Shown: in pieces, positions 17,247 to 25,159 of the stretch
Layout: each line of letters begins with the position of its first letter
Position numbering within the stretch: the stretch's first letter is position 1
DNA from: Mucilaginibacter sp.
GTDB taxonomy: Bacteria; Bacteroidota; Bacteroidia; Sphingobacteriales; Sphingobacteriaceae
Assembly (NCBI GenBank): GCA_028288305.1
Contig: JAQBOA010000008.1
Location: forward strand, 43,730-107,729
Direction of reading: 5' to 3'
DNA: 64,000 bases
Notes under the pieces: generated by a model
The model's database searches: none
Told to the model about the DNA's origin: nothing
The model's input: only the letters and a program-made list of their open reading frames with translations
Made by a program: the position numbers and the translations under genes

Positions 17247-19145
17247 TTATTGCGGTTTTACAACCAGTACAGGCACGTTCACCTTATGACGAACCTTATT
17301 AACGGTAGTGCCAAAAATAAGATCCTTTAATACTTTATGCCCGTGCGAACCCATTACAATGAAATCAATTTTCTCATCATTTATAATTTTTGCAATGGAG
17401 TTTGCCGCATTGCCAAATCCTATATGAGCCTTGGCATCATAGCCGAGTTTGTTTAATGCCTCCACATATTTATCCAGGTTATTCACATCACTTTGTGTCT
17501 CGTGGTCCATTATTTCAGTGCCGTAATAGCGTGCCCCAGCTGTTTCTACAACATGGATTAATGTATAAACTGCATTTTTTCCACCCTGCATAATGGCATG
17601 CCGGATACTATCACGGTCGTTTTTTGAAAAATCAATGGATATTCCTATATGCTTATAAATTACAGGTTTTATGTCGTGAATGGTTGAAGCCAACCCATGC
17701 GGCACCCTTGCAGGGGTATCGTGATGTTTAAATAACAGAGGTCTCAAAAACACATAAAGTAATAACATGGCGATGCAGATAACAAGCGGAATCACCAAAC
17801 CATACATCCACATATGCGAGGCGGGATATTGTTTTATCCAGTCACTTAGCTGCCCTATCACTAATTTGGCATTTAATCCTATTATTAACGCTGCACTTGC
17901 CCATGCCAGTATTTTTACTCTTAAGCTGATCGCAAATTTTCCCATGCGTTTGCGGTCTGAGGTGAAATGAATAAGTGGTATAACAGCAAAACCAAGTTGA
18001 AGGCTTAAAACTACCTGGCTTAATATGATGAGGCTGCCCAGGCCGGATTCTCCAAAATAAATAATAGTAAAAACAGATGGGATGATGGCCATTAATCTTG
18101 TCAATAACCTGCGCAGCCATGGCTCAATACGCAAATTAATATGCCCTTCCATAATAATTTGCCCGGCAAGCGTACCAGTGATGGTTGAACTTTGACCCGA
18201 AGCTATTAACGCTATGGCAAATAAAGTAGGGGCAAGGGTGCCAAAAATATGTTGAAGCAATTTATAGGCATCCTGAATTTCGGCAACCTGGAAGTACCCA
18301 TTTTTAAAAAAAGCGCTTGCCGCTAATATTAATATGGCAGCGTTTACCACAAATGCCAGGTTAAGTGCTATAGCCGTGTCAAACAGGTTGAACTTAATAG
18401 CAGATTTTAGCCCTTCATTTGTTCTGGTGATCTGTCGTGTTTGAACCAGGGACGAATGCAAATAGAGGTTGTGCGGCATTACAGTTGCCCCTATTATACC
18501 AATGGATATATATAGCATCCGCTGGCTTATTAAATCACTTTTAAATATGTTATTAGGAATAAAGCCTTTGGCTATCTCCAAAGCATTAGGGCCGACTATA
18601 AACATTTCAATCAAAAAAGAGGCGCCCATTATAAATATCATCGACATGATAAATATTTCCAATTTGCGCATGCCTTTGTTCATCAAAAAAAGCATTAAAA
18701 CGGTATCAGTCATCGTAAGTGATACACCCCAGATCAAAGGCAGGTGGAACAATAACTGAAGCCCGATAGCCATACCGATAACCTCGGCCAGGTCACAGGC
18801 TATAATTGCTATTTGAGCCAGTATATACAGGCAAAAATTTATAAACTTTGGATAGGAATTTTTTGAGGCCTGGGCCAGGTCGAGGCCCCGTACAATGCCC
18901 AGCCTGGCGCTTAATGATTGCAGTAATAAAGCTATAAGGTTTGATGCGAATAATATCCATATTAACCGGTAACCAAATGCACTCCCGCCCGCAATATCAG
19001 TTGCCCAGTTTCCGGGGTCCATATAACCAACACTAATTAGGTAGGCAGGTCCAATAAAAGCTAAAATTTTGCGCCAACCGGTTTTGTTTTCCGTTTTTAC
19101 AGAACTGTGTACATTACTTAATGATTGTTGTGAATTATTACTCAT
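17247..19145 (-). CDS. mntH: Nramp divalent metal transporter fused to a universal stress domain
   Basis: A 632-residue protein. Residues about 25-465 form an Nramp/MntH proton-coupled Mn2+/Fe2+ importer with the metal-binding DPGN in TM1 (43-46) and MPHNLYLHS in TM6 (near 224). Residues about 485-632 form a UspA domain ending with GSHGHKVLKDLIFGTT and VPVLVVKPQ. The ATP-binding-like G-x2-G-x9-G(S/T) pattern is only partly visible. Family MntH proteins are about 410-450 residues, so the Usp fusion is an extension seen in some Bacteroidota. Its start overlaps the stop of the upstream DtxR-family regulator by four bases (ATGA), so both are one operon, probably repressed by metal through the palindrome at 19808-19835. 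Confidence 0.93.
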   Translation of the reverse strand: MSNNSQQSLSNVHSSVKTENKTGWRKILAFIGPAYLISVGYMDPGNWATDIAGGSAFGYRLIWILFASNLIALLLQSLSARLGIVRGLDLAQASKNSYPKFINFCLYILAQIAIIACDLAEVIGMAIGLQLLFHLPLIWGVSLTMTDTVLMLFLMNKGMRKLEIFIMSMIFIMGASFLIEMFIVGPNALEIAKGFIPNNIFKSDLISQRMLYISIGIIGATVMPHNLYLHSSLVQTRQITRTNEGLKSAIKFNLFDTAIALNLAFVVNAAILILAASAFFKNGYFQVAEIQDAYKLLQHIFGTLAPTLFAIALIASGQSSTITGTLAGQIIMEGHINLRIEPWLRRLLTRLMAIIPSVFTIIYFGESGLGSLIILSQVVLSLQLGFAVIPLIHFTSDRKRMGKFAISLRVKILAWASAALIIGLNAKLVIGQLSDWIKQYPASHMWMYGLVIPLVICIAMLLLYVFLRPLLFKHHDTPARVPHGLASTIHDIKPVIYKHIGISIDFSKNDRDSIRHAIMQGGKNAVYTLIHVVETAGARYYGTEIMDHETQSDVNNLDKYVEALNKLGYDAKAHIGFGNAANSIAKIINDEKIDFIVMGSHGHKVLKDLIFGTTVNKVRHKVNVPVLVVKPQ

Positions 19146-19792
19146 ATAGCAACCAATAAATTATTAGCAACCTCGCGGCTTATTTGTATTTTTTTATCTT
19201 CCATTTGCAACACCACAGAATGATCAAATTCGATGATCTCTGCAATGCTGATTTTTTTTCCAATTATAAGTTCCTGTTTTTCGAGGTACTTTAAAAATTC
19301 CGGGGAATGATTACGTACAGCCCAAATTGTCCCGCTTTCGTTAAGGCCGATTGCTGATACAAGTTTAAGATCATGTATTTTAAATAATCCGTTACAGTCA
19401 GGAATTGGTTCCCCATGCGGATCATATTCGGGAAAACCCATAAATTTATCCAGCCTGTCAATCAATTCATTCGAAGAAATATGTTCCATCTCTTCGGCCA
19501 TTTCATGCACCTCATCCCACTTAAAGTCTAATTTTTCAACCAAAAAATATTCCCATAAGCGGTGTTTGCGAATAATACTTATGGCAATTTTTTCACCTGC
19601 AGAGGTGAGATTAACCCCCTGGTAAGGTGTATAATTTATTAATTCCTTATCAGATAGCTTTTTAAGCATATCTGTAACTGACGATGCTTTAGTATTTAAT
19701 AAGGCAGCAAGCTGGTTAGTGCTAACATTCTCAGCATTAAGTGACAGGTGATATATCGATTTTAAATAGTTTTCTTCGGCTAATGTATTCAT
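19142..19792 (-). CDS. mntR: DtxR/MntR-family metal-dependent repressor
   Basis: A 216-residue regulator with an N-terminal winged helix (about 1-65, ENYLKSIYHLS...VSTNQLAALLNTKASSVTDMLKKL), a dimerisation/metal-binding domain (about 70-140) with the typical HEMAEEMEHISS and a C-terminal FeoA/SH3-like domain (about 145-216). It is expected to bind DNA when loaded with Mn2+ or Fe2+ and repress its own operon, which continues into the Nramp transporter. A perfect inverted repeat just upstream is the likely operator. Metal specificity is inferred from the partner gene. Confidence 0.92.
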   Translation of the reverse strand: MNTLAEENYLKSIYHLSLNAENVSTNQLAALLNTKASSVTDMLKKLSDKELINYTPYQGVNLTSAGEKIAISIIRKHRLWEYFLVEKLDFKWDEVHEMAEEMEHISSNELIDRLDKFMGFPEYDPHGEPIPDCNGLFKIHDLKLVSAIGLNESGTIWAVRNHSPEFLKYLEKQELIIGKKISIAEIIEFDHSVVLQMEDKKIQISREVANNLLVAI

Positions 19793-19807
19793 TTATACAA
19801 ATCTAAT

Positions 19808-19835
19808 AATATATTTAGACAAGCCTAAATATATT
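19808..19835. promoter_or_regulatory. Palindromic operator for the mntR-mntH operon
   Basis: Arms AATATATTTAG (19808-19818) and CTAAATATATT (19825-19835) are exact complements with six bases between. The core TTTAG-N6-CTAAA resembles operators known for MntR/SirR-type DtxR-family repressors. It starts 15 bases before the mntR start codon, so binding there would block or autoregulate the promoter. Confidence 0.75.
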
Positions 19836-19884
19836 ATAAATAAAAAATTTATTTCTGTTAAAATAGTTTTTTAAAAAATTTTAT

Positions 19885-19913
19885 TTTGCTGATTAAGGAA
19901 AACTATATATTTG
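19885..19913 (+). promoter_or_regulatory. Promoter of the Lrp/AsnC gene
   Basis: TTTG at 19885-19888 and TATATTTG at 19906-19913 (17-base spacer) fit the Bacteroidota TTTG/TAnnTTTG promoter. The -7 box ends 7 bases before the ATG, so the transcript would be leaderless or nearly so. Confidence 0.55.
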
Positions 19914-19920
19914 TTGGATT

Positions 19921-20391
19921 ATGGCTGCTGAATTAGATAAAATAGACCTCCAAATACTTAAGATATTACAAGAGAACGGGCGGATAACAAACCTCCAGTT
20001 ATCGAACGAGATAGGGCTTTCACCAGCTCCAACTTTGGAGCGCGTACGCAAGCTGGAGAACGCTGAATATATTAAGAGTTATCATGCATTGGTTGATGAA
20101 GAAAAGTTGGGCCTGGGTATAAAAACATTTATCCAGATATCGCTCGATTTTCATCAAAAAGATACGATCCAAAAATTTTTAGAAGAGATTCAAAATATTA
20201 AAGAGGTTACAGAATGTCATCATGTAACCGGTCAATGTGACTTTTTGCTCAAAGTATATGTGCGCGATATAAAATCGTATGAACAACTGATCATGGAAAA
20301 GATAAGCCGGATTACTGTGGTTAAAACTTTTCAAACCATGATGATTATGTCGACTAGTAAGAAAGAGCCTATTGTGCCGTTGGAATATTAA
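19921..20391 (+). CDS. Lrp/AsnC-family transcriptional regulator
   Basis: A 156-residue regulator with an N-terminal helix-turn-helix (about 5-55, LDKIDLQILKILQENGRITNLQLSNEIGLSPAPTLERVRKLE without interruption) and a C-terminal RAM/ligand domain (about 65-150, with VTECHHVTGQCDFLLKVYV). Members bind amino acids and regulate amino-acid metabolism. Full length and intact. The gene stands alone, divergent from mntR, so its targets cannot be deduced from position. Confidence 0.94.
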   Translation: MAAELDKIDLQILKILQENGRITNLQLSNEIGLSPAPTLERVRKLENAEYIKSYHALVDEEKLGLGIKTFIQISLDFHQKDTIQKFLEEIQNIKEVTECHHVTGQCDFLLKVYVRDIKSYEQLIMEKISRITVVKTFQTMMIMSTSKKEPIVPLEY

Positions 20392-20399
20392 GCCCCCAA

Positions 20400-20460
20400 C
20401 CCCTAAAGGGGAGCATTTGATTATTTGTATTGGCTAATCAAAAATTCCCCCTTTAGGGGG
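20400..20460. repeat. Paired CCCC/GGGG palindromes between lrp and ung
   Basis: CCCCTAAAGGGG (20400-20411) and CCCCCTTTAGGGGG (20447-20460) form two hairpins, and their C-rich parts can also pair with each other. The second abuts the stop codon of ung and the first starts 9 bases after lrp stops. The convergent genes could use it as a two-way terminator. It belongs to the same general repeat type as 16621-16645. Confidence 0.7.
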
Positions 20461-21138
20461 TTAATGAATCTGCCAATCAATCGGTTTCTTTCCTTCTTTT
20501 TTTAAAATTTCATTAGTTTTTGAAAAAGGTTTGGAACCAAAAAAACCACGATCTGCTGAAAATGGCGATGGGTGAGGGGATTTGATGATGTGATGTTTTG
20601 TTTTATCTATCAGCTCGGCTTTAGCCTGTGCAAAGCTTCCCCAAAGTATAAAAACGATGCCTTCTTTTTTTTCTGATATTTTTCTGATCACAGTATCAGT
20701 AAAGGTTTCCCAGCCCTTTTTTTGATGCGAACCCGGCATTCCAGCCTGTACTGTAAGACTGGCGTTTAACAATAATACGCCTTGTTCGGCCCATTCTGTA
20801 AGGTCACCGTGTTTTGGTATCACGAAACCTAGGATATCTGTTTCCAATTCTTTATAAATGTTCCTGAGTGACGGCGGTATGGTAATACCTTTTTGAACAG
20901 AAAACGATAAGCCATGTGCCTGATGTTCTCCGTGATACGGGTCCTGACCAAGAATTACAACTTCAACCTTATCAAATGGTGTTTTGTTAAAAGCGTTAAA
21001 AATATCGCCGCCTTTTGGATATATTTTATTACCTGCCTGCTTCTCGTTTTTTAAAAACTGACGCAACTGTACCATGTAATCTTTATCAAATTCTTCACCC
21101 AAAACTTCCAGCCATGAAGGCTCTATTTCTACTGCCAT
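20461..21138 (-). CDS. ung: Uracil-DNA glycosylase (family 1)
   Basis: A 225-residue DNA repair enzyme removing uracil from DNA. The water-activating loop GQDPYHG (64-70, catalytic Asp66), the Phe-containing pocket GLSFSVQ, LLLNASLTV and the DNA-intercalation motif HPSPFS (His189) are all present. An open frame extends to 21216, but ATG 21138 fits the normal family N-terminus, and the extra 26 residues would overlap the divergent gene. Confidence 0.96.
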   Translation of the reverse strand: MAVEIEPSWLEVLGEEFDKDYMVQLRQFLKNEKQAGNKIYPKGGDIFNAFNKTPFDKVEVVILGQDPYHGEHQAHGLSFSVQKGITIPPSLRNIYKELETDILGFVIPKHGDLTEWAEQGVLLLNASLTVQAGMPGSHQKKGWETFTDTVIRKISEKKEGIVFILWGSFAQAKAELIDKTKHHIIKSPHPSPFSADRGFFGSKPFSKTNEILKKEGKKPIDWQIH

Positions 21139-21209
21139 AAATATTTTTAAAGATGTTGATTTAGCGTACAAATAAACGGATATTTGTAGTTCAAAAATAG
21201 TAATACAAA

Positions 21210-21758
21210 ATGTCAAATATAGTCAGGTTAATTATAGCTTGTTTGGTTTTAGGCTCAGCTGTTGCACTTTGTGCTTTTGGTTTTTGGGCTTGGGGAATAT
21301 TGGTATTGTTTTTAGGTGGAATTGTGCTGCTTAGTTACTTCTTTAACGAAAATATGATCATAGCTCAATGGTTTTTGCGTAAAGAAAAATCTGAAAAGGC
21401 TGAAGAATGGTTATTGAAGATAACAGATTACGAAAAGCAATTAAATAAGAACCAGCACGGTTATTATAATTTGCTTATTGGGCTTATTGAATCACGTAAG
21501 GCTCCGCTGAAATCAGAAAAATATTTTAAGAAGGCACTTTCATTAGGTATGAAAATGTCGCACAACGTAGCCCTTGCAAAATTAAGTCTTGCCGGTATTG
21601 CTATGGCCAAGCGCAATAAGCGCGAAGCGCAAATGTACTTACAGGAAGCTACTAAAGATGATAAGAATAAATTGCTTACCGACCAAATAAAGATGATGAA
21701 AGGGCAAATGGCCCAAATGGATAAGCAGGTAGTAAGGGGTGGATACAGACAGTTTTAA
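21210..21758 (+). CDS. Conserved membrane protein with TPR-like cytoplasmic part
   Basis: A 182-residue protein. Two closely spaced hydrophobic segments (about 5-23 and 26-44) form a membrane hairpin, followed by a soluble helical region (about 50-175) with a TPR-like pattern (EKAEEWLLKITDYEKQL..., SEKYFKKALSLGM, AKLSLAGIAMAKRNKREAQMYLQEA). No enzymatic motif is seen. It may be a scaffold at the inner membrane. It is divergent from ung and ends at a strong terminator. Confidence 0.75.
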   Translation: MSNIVRLIIACLVLGSAVALCAFGFWAWGILVLFLGGIVLLSYFFNENMIIAQWFLRKEKSEKAEEWLLKITDYEKQLNKNQHGYYNLLIGLIESRKAPLKSEKYFKKALSLGMKMSHNVALAKLSLAGIAMAKRNKREAQMYLQEATKDDKNKLLTDQIKMMKGQMAQMDKQVVRGGYRQF

Positions 21759-21797
21759 AAAATAGGTTTTAGAAAGAGATTTTTAAAGCCTATTTTT
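21758..21797. terminator. Bidirectional terminator hairpin
   Basis: Arms AAAAATAGGTTTT (21758-21770) and AAAGCCTATTTTT (21785-21797) pair with one G-T. Flanking A- and T-runs give a terminator on either strand. It lies directly after the membrane-protein stop and overlaps the end of the convergent small gene. Confidence 0.7.
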
Positions 21798-22002
21798 CTT
21801 CAAGTGAACTGTAATAATCGGGTTCAGATGAATGGTTTTGGTTAGCGGCTAAATGCCTGTCCGGTATATGCAAATCATCCTCCATAGGATTTGCTACCTC
21901 AACCATTTTCAGTAAGCTCCTGATAAACGACAGATTGAAAGTACTCCTGTTTAGCTTTATCAGGTATTCGTTTTCAGTGATCTCCAAAATTGAGTTAGTC
22001 AT
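21790..22002 (-). CDS. Small conserved hypothetical protein (70 aa)
   Basis: A 70-residue acidic protein. The N-terminal half (ITENEYLIKLNRSTFNLSFIRSLLKMV) looks like a compact beta-strand plus helix unit resembling short regulatory or antitoxin-like proteins, and the C-terminal half is polar and probably disordered (HLAANQNHSSEPDYYSS). No toxin partner is adjacent. It has its own AT-rich upstream region (22003-22191) and ends in a shared terminator. Confidence 0.55.
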   Translation of the reverse strand: MTNSILEITENEYLIKLNRSTFNLSFIRSLLKMVEVANPMEDDLHIPDRHLAANQNHSSEPDYYSSLEEK

Positions 22003-22191
22003 GACTTTACAAATAAGTGTATATTACAATAATAAACAACATAATCAATACCAAAGTTTTATTGATTTTATTATTTCGTTAACAAATTGTTATTAAATAG
22101 CAGGTTTAAAGCTAAATATTTTTGTAATACGATAACTCAACGAAATTTGTTTTCAAATAATCAACTATTTTTTAATTATTTCAAGATTATT

Positions 22192-23913
22192 TTACTCAAA
22201 CCATCTCATCACATCTTCCTTAACCGGCATAGTAATATCCAGCTTTAATTTTTTACGCATCCCGCCAAGGTCATTAAACACTTTATTAGGATTAGCAGCC
22301 TTAAGTTCGTGAACTGAATTAAAGCCCATTTTGTTAAGCACTGGCACCCATTCAGCAGGTATACCAATGTTTATAAAATCATCCACGGTAACCATCTTTG
22401 CCTTTTTCTCCGGGCGCATCTGCGGGAAAAATAATACCTCCTGGATGGTACTCTGATTGGTCATCAGCATAACCAGGCGGTCTATACCAATACCAATACC
22501 CGATGTTGGCGGCATACCATATTCCAGCGCACGCAAAAAGTCATCATCCATTGCCATTGCTTCATCATCGCCACGCCCTGCCAGTATAAGTTGTTCCTCT
22601 AAGCGTCCGCGCTGATCTATCGGATCATTTAACTCTGAGTAAGCATTTGCAATTTCTTTTCCGTTTACAAACAACTCGAAACGTTCAACTAATCCTTCTT
22701 TTGAACGGTGCTTTTTGGCTAGCGGAGTCATCTCAATAGGATAGTCAGTAATAAAAGTTGGTTGGATAAGGTTAGCCTCAACCTTAGCGCTGAATATCTC
22801 GTCAATAAGTTTTCCTTTGCCCATTGTTTCATTTATTTCAATACCCAGCTCATTACATGTTTTACGTAAAGCAGCTTCGTCCATTGCAGAAACGTCAATA
22901 TTGGTATATTTCAAAATAGAATCATACATGGAAAGCTTTTCATATGGCCCGGCAAAATTAATTTCATTAGCGCCTGCATGTACTACAGGAATGCCATGTA
23001 CAGCTCTGGCTACAGTTTCTATACAATCTTCAACCATGCCCATCATCCAAATATAATCCTTATAGGCCACATAAAGTTCTAAAGAGGTAAATTCGGGGTT
23101 ATGGGTACGGTCCATGCCCTCATTACGAAACATTTTACCAAATTCATATACGCCATCAAAACCGGCTACAATAAGGCGTTTTAAATAAAGCTCATTGGCA
23201 ATGCGCAAAAACAGCTGCATATCAAGCGTATTATGGTGCGTTACAAAAGGACGTGCTGCCGCACCGCCATGAACAGGTTGCAGTATTGGAGTTTCCACTT
23301 CCATCCAGCCTTGCAGATTAAAGTAATCGCGCATGCTGTTGATTATCTTAGAGCGATTTATGAAAATTTGTTTATATGCCGGGTTAACCGTTAGATCAAC
23401 ATAACGCTGACGATAACGCATTTCAGGATCGGTAAAAGCATCATGTATATTGCCTTCTTCGTCCCTTTTAACAACAGGCAGCGGTTTTAATGATTTTGAA
23501 AGAACAGTCAGCTCTTGTACATGCACAGAGATCTCGCCTGTTTGGGTTAAAAAAACATGACCCTTAACACCTATGTAGTCGCCAATATCCAATAACTTTT
23601 TAAATACGGTATTATAAAAGGTTTTATCCTCTCCAGGGCAAATATCATCACGTTTCAGATAAATTTGTATCCTTCCGGTCGAGTCCTGTAATTCGACAAA
23701 TGAGGCATTACCCATAATACGGCGGGTCATAATGCGGCCAGCAAGGGTTACATCTTTATAGGTATCAGGAAACCGTTCAAAATTTTCAGTAATATCGTGT
23801 GCCCAGGCAGTAACTATAAATTCCCCCGCGGGATATGGATCAATACCTAAAGCGCGCAGTTGCTGTAAGGATTCGCGGCGTAAAATCTCCTGTTCGGATA
23901 GTGCAATACTCAT
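22192..23913 (-). CDS. lysS: Lysyl-tRNA synthetase (class II)
   Basis: A 573-residue LysRS. The N-terminal OB-fold anticodon-binding domain is at about 55-160 ([23 protein letters not shown]). The class II catalytic domain follows with motif 2 [18 protein letters not shown] and motif 3 [15 protein letters not shown]. After about residue 515 there is a C-terminal extension ([20 protein letters not shown]...) that looks like a helix-hairpin-helix unit, present in Bacteroidota LysRS but missing from the E. coli enzyme. ATG 23913 ([15 protein letters not shown]) is chosen over an upstream alternative at 23994 because it matches the family start. Confidence 0.96.
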   Translation of the reverse strand: MSIALSEQEILRRESLQQLRALGIDPYPAGEFIVTAWAHDITENFERFPDTYKDVTLAGRIMTRRIMGNASFVELQDSTGRIQIYLKRDDICPGEDKTFYNTVFKKLLDIGDYIGVKGHVFLTQTGEISVHVQELTVLSKSLKPLPVVKRDEEGNIHDAFTDPEMRYRQRYVDLTVNPAYKQIFINRSKIINSMRDYFNLQGWMEVETPILQPVHGGAAARPFVTHHNTLDMQLFLRIANELYLKRLIVAGFDGVYEFGKMFRNEGMDRTHNPEFTSLELYVAYKDYIWMMGMVEDCIETVARAVHGIPVVHAGANEINFAGPYEKLSMYDSILKYTNIDVSAMDEAALRKTCNELGIEINETMGKGKLIDEIFSAKVEANLIQPTFITDYPIEMTPLAKKHRSKEGLVERFELFVNGKEIANAYSELNDPIDQRGRLEEQLILAGRGDDEAMAMDDDFLRALEYGMPPTSGIGIGIDRLVMLMTNQSTIQEVLFFPQMRPEKKAKMVTVDDFINIGIPAEWVPVLNKMGFNSVHELKAANPNKVFNDLGGMRKKLKLDITMPVKEDVMRWFE

Positions 23914-23940
23914 ATAATGTAGCCTGTTTTTATAAAGGTG

Positions 23941-23948
23941 CAAAAATA
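23941..23948 (-). promoter_or_regulatory. Putative -7 box for lysS
   Basis: On the minus strand the bases read TATTTTTG, matching TAnnTTTG, 27 bases before the lysS ATG. The rest of 23949-24058 shows no gene. Confidence 0.4.
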
Positions 23949-24058
23949 GCGTTTTTTTGGAGAGGAGAGGCGAGAATTTTGAGCTTTGGTCCAAAAGTCA
24001 GTAAAGTTGCAAGTCCGAAAGACTGAAAAGAAAGCGGGCAATTAAAAAAGGGTATGAT

Positions 24059-24202
24059 TTATTTCCAAAGATTTTCTAGCGCGATATTTATTCCTTTTCC
24101 TTTTTTCATGTCTTTCCTGCCTTGATTTATTTTTTTAGTAAGATAATTGTTGGCCTTAATTCGTTCGGTTTCATCTTTAGATGGTTCGTTGTAATTTTTC
24201 AT
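24059..24202 (-). CDS. Small basic protein (47 aa)
   Basis: A short open frame from ATG 24202 to a TAA at 24059. The protein begins MKNYNEPSKDETERIKANN and ends with GINIALENLWK. It is rich in Lys, Asn and Glu and lacks a signal peptide or membrane segment. It lies in a 438-base gap between lysS and the HAD gene. No clear Shine-Dalgarno is seen, which is common in this phylum. It could be an unannotated small gene or chance. No family is recognised. Confidence 0.45.
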   Translation of the reverse strand: MKNYNEPSKDETERIKANNYLTKKINQGRKDMKKGKGINIALENLWK

Positions 24203-24295
24203 CGAATTAAGGTTTATGTTGGTTTAATATTTCAAATTTAATTGAAATTCGCATGTAAAGTGGTACGTGAATCCATTATTTACTAATGTACAGTT

Positions 24296-24328
24296 AGATT
24301 TGACAACTTTCAAAAAGTTGTCAAATCT
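24296..24328. repeat. 33-bp palindrome, copy 1, just upstream of the HAD gene
   Basis: Arms AGATTTGACAACTTT and AAAGTTGTCAAATCT with a CAA loop. It ends 23 bases before the HAD start codon. An almost identical palindrome lies after the same gene at 25117-25149, differing only in the loop. Confidence 0.85.
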
Positions 24329-24351
24329 ATTTAGAATAATAACTTTACCCA

Positions 24352-25035
24352 ATGAACTTAAAAGTAATTGCCTTTGATGCTGACGATACCCTATGGGTAA
24401 ATGAACCTTATTTCAGGCAAACGGAAGAACGGTTTTATAGTTTGCTTAACGGGTACTCATCGCAACATACCCTGGAACGCGAACTGCTGAAAACTGAAAT
24501 TAAAAACCTTGCTTTATATGGTTATGGTATAAAAGGTTTTATGTTATCCATGATAGAGACTGCTTTAAGTATTACTAACAATACAATTAGTGTAAATGTA
24601 GTTGAAAAGATATTGGAGTTAGGCAAACAAATGCTTGATCAGCCTATTGAGCTGCTGGATGGGGTAGAGGAAGTACTGTTGGCCTTAAAAGATAAATACC
24701 GGTTGGTTGTTGCTACAAAAGGCGACCTGCTTGACCAGGAAAGGAAGTTGAAGAAATCTGGAATAAGTCATTTTTTTCATCACATCGAGATCATGTCTGA
24801 AAAAGACGATGCTAATTATCTTAAGCTGATAAGGCATCTGGATATTCAACGCCATGAATTGCTGATGGTTGGTAACTCCCTTAAAAGCGACATATTACCT
24901 GTTTTAAATATTGGCGGGTATGGTGTGCATGTGCCTTATCATATTACGTGGGCCCATGAACATATTGAGCACAGTATTGATGATGAGAAGTTTAAAAGTG
25001 TTGAGAACATTAAGGATATATTAGATTTTTTGTAG
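24352..25035 (+). CDS. HAD-family hydrolase (phosphatase)
   Basis: A 227-residue haloacid-dehalogenase superfamily phosphatase. Motif I is FDADDTLW with nucleophile Asp9 and acid Asp11, motif II is VVATKGD (about 118-124), Lys (about 150, SEKDD region) and the C-terminal acidic motif GNSLKSDI supply the rest of the active site. A helical cap lies between about 15 and 95. Substrate unknown. The gene is bracketed by two copies of the same 33-bp palindrome and is convergent with the acyl-CoA ligase gene. Confidence 0.88.
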   Translation: MNLKVIAFDADDTLWVNEPYFRQTEERFYSLLNGYSSQHTLERELLKTEIKNLALYGYGIKGFMLSMIETALSITNNTISVNVVEKILELGKQMLDQPIELLDGVEEVLLALKDKYRLVVATKGDLLDQERKLKKSGISHFFHHIEIMSEKDDANYLKLIRHLDIQRHELLMVGNSLKSDILPVLNIGGYGVHVPYHITWAHEHIEHSIDDEKFKSVENIKDILDFL

Positions 25036-25116
25036 TTTAAGAGACCTACCTATCAGGAAGTTTTTTAGTAAAGAGAGTGAGGAAGAGCATTACCCGTGGT
25101 AAAACTAGTTGCTGTT

Positions 25117-25149
25117 AGATTTGACAACTTTTAAAAAGTTGTCAAATCT
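25117..25149. repeat. 33-bp palindrome, copy 2, after the HAD gene
   Basis: Arms AGATTTGACAACTTT (25117-25131) and AAAGTTGTCAAATCT (25135-25149) with a TAA loop, identical in arms to the copy at 24296-24328. It lies between two convergent genes, 10 bases after the end of the acyl-CoA ligase, where it could serve as a terminator. Confidence 0.85.
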
Positions 25150-25159
25150 TTAGCTCAAA

